Below are positions 39,442 to 51,400 of a DNA stretch of 64,000 nucleotides, piece after piece; within the stretch, counting starts at the first letter, position 1, and the number at the start of each line of letters is the position of its first letter. The notes below the pieces were generated by a model. That model searched no databases, was not told where the DNA came from, and was given only the letters and a program-made list of their open reading frames with translations. Source of the stretch: Siphonodentalium dalli (Eukaryota; Mollusca; Scaphopoda; Gadilida; Siphonodentaliidae); the NCBI GenBank assembly GCA_032622095.1, contig CP136064.1:277287614-277351613 (forward strand), in the 5' to 3' direction. The translations under genes and the position numbers were made by a program.

Positions 39442-42400
39442 GCCACCAAGCGACATAACATCCTGCTTTGATGATCCAATGGCCAATGTCCATGAAGATT
39501 TTATTTTCAAGCATCCATTCACGGCATGTGTAAGTGGACCGACATCTTGTGGTAAGACATACTTCGTGAAAACCTTACTACAAAAGTCTGCCTCAAAAAT
39601 ATCACCCGCACCTGACAGAATAATATGGTTTTATAAATATTGGCAGCCCCTATATGACGAATTAAAGTATACCGTCACCCCTCAGGTCAACTTTATACGA
39701 GGAATACCAGCAAACTTGGATTCGCTTATCAACCCCCGGTATAAAAATCTAGTTATACTCGATGACTTGATGCAAACTTCATCAAAAGACCAGAGAGTTA
39801 ATGATTTGCATTCCGAAGGAAGTCACCATTTGAACTTATCTTTGATAAGTTTGAACCAGAATTTCTACTACAACAAAGATCCAACGCAACGACGAAATTG
39901 TCAATATTTGGTATTGTTCAATAACCCAATCGACAAGGGATTAATTTCAACATTATCAAGACAGATGTATCCTGAATGTCCTCAGCGTATGGTTCGAGAG
40001 TTTTCGGAAGCGACGAGTGAACCGTACGGTTACCTACTGGTGGATTTAAAAGCCGCAACACCGGACGCATTACGTCTGCGACAGAATGTACTAAAAGAGG
40101 ACACGAACCAACATAGGGGTGAATGGAATGGCATGAAATATAATCTCCAAAAAGACAGAGAACACCCAGATGAACAGAATGGGATGAAAAAACATACAAA
40201 AGACACTGAGACCCAGGGTCAACAGAATGCGATGAAATACGATGACAGAGAACTCCCCGGTCAGCAGAAGGGCATAACATATAATTATATTGCGCCCCAG
40301 GGTCAACATAATGACTATACTAACGACATACGGCCACCTGGTGAGCTCGATGAAATTAATAAGAAGAACCATCAAAACAGAGACATTCAAGAAGACATGT
40401 CGTACCCTTGTAATGAATGCGGGCTTTTGTTCGCAGATCATTATGATGTTCAGAGACACGTAAAAAACTGGTGTCAAGAAAATAAGTTAAAACGAAAATT
40501 AACTGAGGATCCGGATGAACACGGAGCTATGTCCGAGACAAAAACAACTCTCTTCGGAGAAGATACAGATGAAGATGAACGGGGAACGCTATCAGATTCA
40601 AAAGATGGTAATGTCGTCGGTAGTAGAACGGTATTCGGTCTTAAGAAAGCTGCGCGATGTGTCAACGAGATGGACACATTCAAAAGTATGATGAAACGCG
40701 TCACCAATGATGTGAAAGAAGAAGAGAGCATTTCGGGAGATGAGAGCATGTCGGGAAAAGAGGATACCATCGACACAGATTTTGTTCTGTTTCTCAAAAG
40801 TTATAGACGATTAATAGAATACCAGTATCGATTGAAAACATCACCCATACATAACACGATCATGAAGAAAATGGTCAAACTGACCAAACGCGGATATAAT
40901 AATGAATGGGCTGCAGATGAAGCGATGAGAAAATTCAAGAAACTCTTGGCAGTAAATCTAACGGTCGAAGATTCAGACAATGATTAAATTTCAATAAACT
41001 TCATCAACATGTTATTCTCGTCTTCGTTATATATCTATAAGTGGGGAGGGGGGTTTGTATAGCGAGAATGCTCCTTTAATATTCACACACCAATATTACA
41101 TAACGTCCCTTACCTCGTGTCACTTTAACATTCCACACTCCGTGTGTGCATTATCCCCCTTTAAGTATGTCATAGCATGGGTACATGTAAGATAATATAA
41201 CACTATGACCATGTCTGTATCTGTTGTTGGTAAGATGTGAAATATAAATTTCAGTTCATTCGTGTAATAATTTCGTATATGTTCAACGCTCTTCATTCGT
41301 AAGAGTAATTATGACCTCCGGCTTCGTGTCGATTGTGTACTGAGCTGACACCGGGGATAAATTGACCAATGACTGCTATTGTACTGAGCTGACACCGGGG
41401 ATAAATTGACCAATGACTGCCATTGTATCCTTTGACAGATATGCGTGCGCAGACTCGTTTGATGTTCGCTATCGCATTACTATGTTTTAATAGCCGAGCC
41501 TTCATTTCTCGGCTGACTCTCTTACCGACAAGACCTGTCTACACAGTACTTCTCCGGCAGACTATTCATCCACTGGTAGGCCTACATACAGGTATGCCCT
41601 AAATAATGGACTGCTTAACCACAGCAGAATTATAGGTAACTTTTCAGGAGTTAGTCGGAAATATGACTTGCATCGGAAATAAAATCTTCATGGACATTGG
41701 CCATTGGATCATGAAAGCAGGATGTTGTTGTTGTTGTTGTTGTTGTTGTTGTGGCTTAACCTGCACATTATGTATTTTCTAAACATGGAACATGTCTGAA
41801 CCTATCATTGGCACAATAGCAGTGATATAATGTTACATCATCGGTGCTACCTGGAGTTTTCGGCATACAAAATGATCGTAAGTGTGACTGGAGTGATAAG
41901 GGGTTATTACGTAATGTTGTTATAACAATGTCATCAAAGCAATTTGCATAATTGAGTGTCTCACGACCTGACGTAATATGTATGCATGTTTTTGGCTAAC
42001 TAATTATGGTGTGAATGACACAGTTTATCAACCTTAATTGATACTAACCCCGTTTGTTCTGACATTAAATCGATTTGTTTTCTGAATACCATATAGCTGT
42101 GACCGGGGAAATAATAGAATTCATTTGGTAAAGCAAAGGTGTGAAAGACACATTGTTAACACCAATGTGGCGTGTGTGATTGAGTGTACATCGCTCATGT
42201 TCCATGTAAAAATGGCTGAGATTAAATCATCATTCATTCAATATGACAATTCATTCTGGAGGGTTGTAATTTCGCCTTACCATTTTCGACCGTTAGTAAT
42301 TCAACATAGTACATTTCAATACTTCCAATAATTGACGAAAATACACGCCTGTCATATACTCAATAACTTCATATAGAGATAAGTAAAGAATAAACGCTCT

Positions 42401-45400
42401 TTATTATTTATGTAAAAAGTAATGGTGTCTATTTTCAGGTATGACAATTATATGAACTGCGTCCGTTAAACACTGGAATGTATGCATTCATACCGTTGGT
42501 CACAATGTCCAATAAAGCTATTTCTAAACATCGATTAATAAATTCATGAAAAATATTTGAACAAAAAAATAACGAAAGATATTACGAGCAAATAATTTAA
42601 CATTCGATATTTTTTAATATCGAGATTATCAGAAACCGAAAAAACTCGTTATAAATTTTTTATTTAAACTTTTTTTTAGAGAAATAATTTTGAGGGTTTT
42701 GAAATTTTTTCTTTTTTTGATAATTTGGAAGTTTGGAATTTTTTTGTGGAAAAAATTAATTTTAGGGTTTTTGAAATTTTTTGGAACAAAATAAATTTTT
42801 GAAGTTTTGAAATTTTTTTTTTGGGTTTTTGATATTTTAGGAATATTTTAGTACAACCAATTTTAGACCCCAAAGATTCTATTTTTAGATGTGACTCTAA
42901 CGAGCCCCCTATTCTTCTGGGTAGGTTATGTAACATATACATATCACCCTATCCAGTAATTGCAGTGGTAGAATCGTGAATATTTTGAGGTAGGGTAGGT
43001 TATGTAACATATATCTCTCACCCTTTCCAGTAATTGCAGTAGAAGAATCGTGAATATTTGGACGAAGGACAATTCGCAAATCCGCAGCCGACTCTCGTAG
43101 CACTGTGTCCAACCACCTGAAAGACACAAAACATTCAAACATTCGAAGCACTGTGTGTGAACTGAAGCGAACTGAAGGTACATGCACATTGTGGGTTCAG
43201 TCTCTATCACATATATATATATATAGACTATCCGGTTTATAAAATAAACATAGTTGGTGAATAATATGACCATACGCAAGCCTAATTAACGAACCAAAGC
43301 TAAACAATCAAATAGGGGATTCTTAATGTAGTGTTTAAAACAATTCCTGTCAAACTCACTTTATAGATTCCCACCAAATAAGATTCACATGCACTGAAGG
43401 CTTATGTTTGGTGGGGTAATTATAAATAGTTATATTTGTTGTCGAGAGTGCATTGAACTGAAACTAACCATTATATTACTTGGCGTGCTGGGGGAGCTTT
43501 CCGCTTCAGTTACTAGGGATATTCATTTCATTCAAAACAAGTCATTATGTCGATTTCAACGATAGTCGACAAACAACGTCATCGTGTAACTTTCACCATT
43601 GACCGAATTCGCGTGGATCTGAATTTATCTTCTGCTTTGTTCATAAGTATGTGTTTCCATTCTATTCAAGAACATACGATATATATGGATTATCAAATGC
43701 ATGTAAGTATGCAGACTTATAACAATAAAATCCATATTAAATATTATCTTATTTCCTTTCGCACGGTAAAGTCTCTACAGAACCATGCAGTATTGATCAA
43801 CTGATGTGCATCAGTTGGAAAATAAAGCGTTGAGATACACGTAGATCGTGTTGAGTTTTCTGGTGATTTTAGTTTATTTTAAAAAAATGTTGCACGTCGA
43901 CTGATTTGGGTTGGCCTCTTGACAGCCGATTACGACATTAATGCTTTAAGCCCACCGATCTACTGTGAAAGTTCGCGCTCGCGAAATTCAAAACAACAGC
44001 GTCGTATTAGATAATAATTGGTGACGTCACAAAATCAGATATAGTCTATATACGACCCAAAGCGTCCGGCTTTGGTTCGTTATAAAGAGAATAAGCTCAG
44101 AATATACTTTTCGGCGAATTGCGCGATTTGACCTTGAATTGTCCATTTTGAAGGTCAAGGTCAGGTGGGGTAACGATTCGTCCGGGCTGTTTCCCCTCTG
44201 CTTTTCGGCGAATTGCGCGATTTAACAAAAGTAACCTTATGTATGGTGGACCCGACTTCGTGCCTTTCCCCTCTGCTTTTCGGCCAATTGCGTGGTTTGA
44301 CCTTGAATTGTCCATTTTGAAGGTCAAGGTCAGGTGGGGTCACGATTTGACCCGTCCAAAACACTGCCCGGACAAAAGTACCCTACAAAAGTACCCGTCG
44401 ATATCCATCCGGTTTTACCCGATTTGACCTCGAATTGATCATTTTGAAGGTCAAGATCAGGTCGGGGTCACGACTCGACCCGTCTAAAACACCCAGTGGA
44501 CAAAAGTAACCCCACGTATCAAATTCGTCGAAATCGCATCAAAATTCGCGATTTGACCTTGAATTGACCAGATTTCAAGGTCAATGTCACGTCGCACGGG
44601 CAAACGAATAGGCTTACGACACTCCCCATACGAACGTATCCCCAGACACTAATTTTCATCGAAATCCCGTGATACTCGGGCGTTCGACCTTGAAATTATC
44701 CGATGTCAAGGTCACGTCGCACGGGAAAATTAACAGGCCCATGCCAGTCCCCGGCCGAAAGTATCCCACATACAAAGTTTTATCGAAATCGGTTCGCCCG
44801 TTTTCGAGTCCATCGCGAACAGACAGACAGACAGACACACACAGATCTCCCAAAATATATAATAGATATACCTACAGTTTTTGTTTGAATACCGAAATAT
44901 CTCATGCATGAGTGTCTGGAAAGAAATATCGATTTTTTACGAGCGGCTGCAAACAAAAACTCGCGCATAGAAATGAAACAAGGAATCGAAACTAACAAGT
45001 CTCCGTGTCACCACAAATGACATTTTGAAACTCTCTTCGAAATACATATATCTGGATGCGAACAACTTTACAAATGGTAAAAGTTTTAGAAATCACTCGG
45101 CGGCCTCAAACATTGACTTTAAAGGGAAAGCTCACAGAAACCAGCTTTCGTGTTGGTGAAAAAAAAACCGTTAGTTAACTGATTGCTTTCTTATGAAATA
45201 AAACTGCCCTTCGAGACTATATACTATTATTTTATTCTTGAAGAAATTATCATAATTTGATAAATGTTATTTCTAAATTATAACCTACAACGAAGGCCGC
45301 CCGTCCCTTTATGTGTGTGAACGTGTATACAGTGCACGTGTGCTGTACTAAAAAAAAACACGTTCATATCGTCAGTGGCTGTGTTTGCTCCATGACCTTT

Positions 45401-48400
45401 CTATATAACAAGGATTTCGACACAAACTGATCAGATAATACCAGAATCGTGTTCAAATCGGTGCATACAATTATTGGCTATTTTGTCAGCCTTTATCGTT
45501 GTTTTTTTTTTCTCACGGAGACAACTGATGTGAAATACTCCACTGAGGTGTTCCGAACGGAATAATAAATAATCATGCAGAAATAAGTTATTTTCATAAA
45601 TTTGATATCAAAATAGTCAGAAAACGGCGTCATAGTCGTAATGTTTATGCCCAATAATGCGTCTTAAATAAAGTAGTAAATATTTCACGGGTACGTGCGT
45701 GAAATAGTACAGCAATGCCCAAAGTATTTGACCACTTAACCACAGCAGAAATATGGGTAATTTTTCAGGATTTAGTCGGAAATATGGCTTGTTGCCATTC
45801 ATCGGAAAGCTCTCGCCGAATTAGGGATAGTAATTTTCTTTCAACAGTGTTAGTTCTTTGCTGCATTCTTCCAATGGTGATAGTATTTGGATACTAAGTG
45901 ATTGGCTTTATTAAATAAAATAAGTACACAGAAGTATTGTAACCGGGAGTGGGTCTTTCGCATACGAATTGTCTCCGGTTACTCATTAACATGCTATTAA
46001 TAATAGAATAAAATAATTGCCCCTTGTATGTAAATAAGAAACAAATAATACCCAGTCCTTGGTTTTATCTGTATTTTATTCACAAAAATAGGTAAATGTA
46101 GTCTTGAATTCAGATTCATTAAAATTATTTTGTTGTTGTCATTGTGGCCCGGATGAGACACGGTATATTTAAAGGGACACTGTACTCAAATGTTGTTGGT
46201 TTCTATATCGTCTGCTTCACATAATAAGGTATATAACCATCTGATTTCCATTATTTAACAGTCTGCTGAGTACGAAGTGATATTAATGTTACAAACGGCA
46301 GATAATAAGCCGGAATGCAAAAATAGAACGCTCGTCATCGAAATATTTGTTGTACAGTTTTCAGGCAAATGTATCAAATAAATGTTATATTATATGCATA
46401 CTAGTCCCAGATACTCATTAATATTATTGTATAGTCAGTGAGTGGTTTGATTACAAGCCCCATATCAACACATTTTACATGGTGTGTACCGCGCGTTGCC
46501 CAATCCACTATCCGTCAATTAATTTGATCACGCCTTGTACATGGCAATTCGAAATTTAATTTATGTCTGGAGCCATAAAGTACATTTATATTAAATTGTT
46601 AAATTTAATTTTAAGATAACCTGTTAACATAAACGTTTAAAGAAGACTTCATCGACCCCATGCAATTCATCATTGTTCTGTATATTATCGATATTAACCC
46701 TTTACCCAACAGAACGGCCCTGTGCCAATGCATTATCTTATATATGCGAGTCGACCATAGGTCGCCTCGCATATATAAGAGAATGCATTGGCTTAACACA
46801 TATTAACAATGATAAAATTGTCAAAGAATGTAGAAAAATATTATAAAAATTGTTAAAAAATGTAAGAAAATATTATAAAATTGTTAAAGAATGTAAGAAA
46901 AAATGGTAAAAGTGTTAAAAAAAGTTTTTTTTTAGGCCAATGCATTCTCTTATATATGCGAGGCGACCTATGGTCGACTCGCATATATAAGAGAATGCAT
47001 TGGCACAGGGCATAACCGTAACCATCAGAATGTGGTCAATGAACCGGTTCCAATGATATCCATATTTGTATGGTTTTATTGAGACAGACCGAAGATATTT
47101 TAGGCTGTTGAAGCTTTATTTGGCCGGTTTTGGCCGGTTTGTTGGGTAAAGGGTTAAATCGTTGTTATTACCGGGAATTTATTAAAATTAGCGTACAGTC
47201 TCCATTTAAGACGACTCGGTTTATAGTGCGGGGAGTTGAATACTCACCTGTGTAAAATGGCCAATATCTCCGGTTTTGGCGGCATTGTAATTGAAATCCG
47301 ATATCTCGGAGTACCAACCCCGAATAGCTGCATCCCAATCAGCATAACCATATGCCGCATTCTGTCCAGTGAATGAACCATACCCTGCAAATCGTGCATT
47401 AACATTCTATACTGACTTATTTTCTCCCATCCAATTATACAACTACATCGCATACATTGGAACGGTCTATTATTCACCTGAAGGGTTGTTCAAGAAAAAT
47501 GAACAGACGGCAGCCAGAGGAAAAGGTAATACAAGTGCAGAAACATTCATATTTATTGGTGGGAAATGTTCAGATAATAAATAAAAAACTTGGATGAGCT
47601 TTTCATCTTTTATCGTTTTTTATTTACAGCTATTATTTATAGTCATTGTGCATATCACGTGTGCAGAGCCTTTACTCAGGATTAAAATGCACGAGGCAGA
47701 TAACAAATTTGATCCTCTCCAAATTTCAAAGTTTCATAAGTATTTGCTATCACTTTAAGTATTGAGGATTTAAGTTTCATAAGTATTTGATATCACTTTA
47801 TTCATTGAGGATTTAAGTTTCATAAGTATTTGCTATCACTTTATGCATTGAGGATTTAAGTTTCATAAGTATTTGCTATCACTTTAAGTATTGAGGATTT
47901 AAGTTTCATAAGTATTTGCTATCACTGTATTCATTGAGGATTTAAGTTTCATAAGTATTTGCTATCACTTTATGCATTGAGGATTTAAGTTTCATAAGTA
48001 TTTGATACCACTTTATTCATTGAGGATTTAAGTTTCATAAATATTTGCTATCACTTTATGCATTGAGGATTTAAGTTTCATAAGTATTTGCTATCACTTT
48101 ATTAATTGAGGATTTAAGTTTCATAAGTATTTGATATCACTTTATTCATTGAGGATTTAAGTTTCATAAGTATTTGCTATTACTTTATTAATTGAGGATT
48201 TAAGTTTCATAAGTATTTGATATCACTTTATTCATTGAGGATTTAAGTTTCATAAGTATTTGCTATCACTTTATTAATTGAGGATTTAAGTTTCATAAGT
48301 ATTTGATATCACTTTATTCATTGAGGATTTAAGTTTCATAAGTATTTGCTATTACTTTATTAATTGAGGATTTAAGTTTCATAAGTATTTGATATCACTT

Positions 48401-51400
48401 TATTCATTGAGGATTTAAGTTTCATAAGTATTTGCTATTACTTTATTCATTGGAGATTTAAATTTCATAAGTATTTGCTATCACTTTATGCATTGAGGAT
48501 TTAAGTTTCATAAGTATTTGCTATTATGGTGGAGTCTGGTGACAATTGGTCCGTCATAATTCTGTGCCATATCTAGACATGTCGCCCGCTGATTTTCCGC
48601 ACAATGAGTCGACTGGACCAATTAACCATTGCTTTTCACCAAGGTTGATCTCTACTCATTACGTTTTGCTAAATTGTATTCACGACGATATATATAATTA
48701 CACGTTAGATCGTCCAGAATTGTGTTTGACCGTGGCCTGGTGGCAATTCCTCTTTGACTCACATATCATTATTGTGGTACGTTTTTTTTAGATTATCTCA
48801 ATGCATGCATGTTTATCTACTTATATAAATTTCATTAGTAAGAACAATCATGGCTGTTGAGACGGGTTATTCATTAAGTTATCAAATGGACTTGTGTGTT
48901 AGCATCCAAAATGTAACACTGCGCGTTGAGTAAAGATCAACATCGACAAGACATTCAGGTAGATCCTTGAGAGATCGACCGTCGCTGGCAGAGCTTGGTA
49001 GACTCATTGTGCGAATTTGCAGAGGGCGACATGTCTTGCTATGGCATATTAATTATGACAACAAATTGTCACCAAACTCCACCATACTAAACTGTCACAC
49101 CTACTATATGCCATCGCTACTGTGGTACGTGTGTCCGCGGCCAATATTGTCACCTTGGTTAATTCTACGGTAAATTAGCAAATTAAGAGCACAAAATTTT
49201 CAAGGCTGCAAATAGTGTGTCATTTGCAGAATGAGGTCCCCAGAGGGTGAATTTAGTGATGCTATCCCACACAGCGGGCTAGTATAACAAAATTCACCCT
49301 CTGGGAACCTCATGCTGCTTATGACTCATCCTCTTGGAAATATCTATAGTATCAAATTAACATTGGTTTTAGTTACATTTCCCTTCTAGGAACTTTCTAT
49401 ATCACCTAATTTGCAGAAGTTAAAATTCATAATTGATGTGCCCAATGGGTGAACATCACTAACTTCAACTGTGGATCTTCAATCTGATCCTAGGTATGCC
49501 ATATCAGTTGAGGACCTTAGCAGAATGAGGTCCCCAGATGGTAAATTTAGTGACGCTAGCCCGCTATGCGGGATAACTTCACTAAATTCACCCTCTGGGG
49601 ACCTCATTCAGCAAATGACAGACAGGCTTGAAAACTGGTGTTGACCCGTGGAAAAAGCACCATTGGTCTGACCGTTATTATTAATTGCAAGGTGTTGAAC
49701 AGTAAAAACAAATACCACGGTCTGACAGTTACTGGTTACAGTATTCCAGTTACTTTAACTGTTTTGTACCGTGGAATATGTTACAGCACCGTTAAACTGA
49801 CGGGCATGAATCTAACAGTGTAGCTACATATTCTACATATGCATTACATTGTTATTCAATCATGTATACAACCACGAAAATGTCGAGCTCGCCATACGCA
49901 TGCATTGGGATACATCTCTATGTTGTATTTATTTCGATTTAGAACATTGAACTTCGATTAATGGAAATAGATGGGATGAGGTCCAGAGGGTTTGGTCACA
50001 CACGAGTAACAATTTAGTTCATATGATGCACAGATTTTCCAACAGCGACTCATTATTAGAGGTGAGTTTTTGATAGGCTGTGCCTCAGTTGGCTGACAAT
50101 AATATAGCAAAAAGTGAACATGCAAGCATAACCGTACTAGGAAATAGAGCATTGTGAACATTATGAACCGTCTAAAAAGACGTCACCGTGAATGCCAAAT
50201 GTGGGGATAGTTATGGCTGATATAAGCGTCATACTTTGTGCCAAATCCCATTCTCTATAATATAATTGTTTTCATGTTATATTATACAATTTGTTCATTC
50301 CTGCATGTGCATGATTGAGAGAAAATAAACATGTTTACACAAAAATGTTTACACAAAATATCGTATATACATGAGATAACTTTCTTTATTTTATTCTGTT
50401 CATCTTTTGTAAAAAATATTTTGCGTTCTCAATGTTCATATATTGGATCAGAGAATAACGCATATTGTATATTTATAAACTTACATGGGATTGCTCTGTT
50501 ATCACTTTCGTCGTGTCCCGTTATGCAAGTTTCCGCTTTACCCTGAGCAGCAGCGGCAAGATCTTCATCCCATGCCTGGAAAACAAGAAGACTATAAATT
50601 AATTGTTCAAAAACATTTTATTTTACGAGTATTATTGCTAAAGATTGCCATTAAAATTAGGAAAAATATACCATCGGTCAAAATATCTTAAGGAATTTGT
50701 TATCAGTACAACGTATAGCTGTAATCCGTAATAAAGTCAATTGCATTGGACCTTTGGTTCCGTTTGGGTGAGGGGTGGAGAGAGGACGGGCACTAACATT
50801 GATATCCAGCAAAGTTTTATTTATTAATTCTCTATAATTCGTCCTAAGGAGTTTTTGGCGGTCAAATTTCACAACCTCGACAAACGGTCACCGAATGGCT
50901 GCGGACACACGTACCACAGTAGCGATGGCATAGTAGGTGTGACAATTAATTATGGTAGAGTTTGGTGACAATTGGTCAACATAATTTATATGCCATAGGG
51001 AGTCGTGTCGCGCGCCGCATATTCGCACAGTGAGTCGACTGACCAATTAACCCATTGAGTTTCACCAAGGTTGATCTCTACTCATTACGTTTAGCCACGT
51101 TGTATTCTCTACGATACATAAAAGTGCACGACCGATCGTCCAGAATTTTCTTGTGTGTTAGCATTAAAAATATAACATTGCGTATTGAGTAACGATCAAC
51201 GGCGACAAGACATTCGGTTTGATAAATCATTGAGATGTCGATCTCGACGCTGATAGAGCTTGGAAAAGACTCATTGTGTGAATGTGCGGCGGGCGACATG
51301 TCTCGCTATGGCACAGGAATATGACGACCAATTGTCACCAAAATAGCACCATAATTAATTGTCACACCTACTATGCCATCGCTACTGTGATACGTGTGTC

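Larger units (their letters stand above)
34653..42918. mobile_element. Palindromic Polinton/Maverick-like element, 8,266 bp
   Basis: The whole element is one inverted repeat. The left arm, 34,653 to about 38,785, is mirrored almost base for base to 42,918. It begins AGAAGAATAGGGGGCTCG, ends with the exact inverse, and is flanked by a perfect 6-bp duplication, GGGTAG. 6-bp duplications with AG..CT ends and an A32-like ATPase gene point to Polintons, whose usual DNA polymerase B, integrase, protease and capsid genes are all absent. Each arm carries one intact ATPase ORF, transcribed outward from the centre. Arms differ by a few substitutions and poly-Gln length only. It sits in CAP intron 5. 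An assembly artefact is unlikely because the palindrome stops exactly at the duplicated hexamer. Confidence 0.8.

Noticed and set aside
34653-42918. Assembly artefact (hairpin read) as explanation for the palindrome
   Set aside because: The mirror stops exactly at a 6-bp duplicated target and the arms carry private substitutions and repeat-length differences. Still worth a long-read check.
44095-44885. Possible tRNA-derived SINE
   Set aside because: No convincing A and B box pair or cloverleaf was found, so it is listed only as a dispersed repeat.
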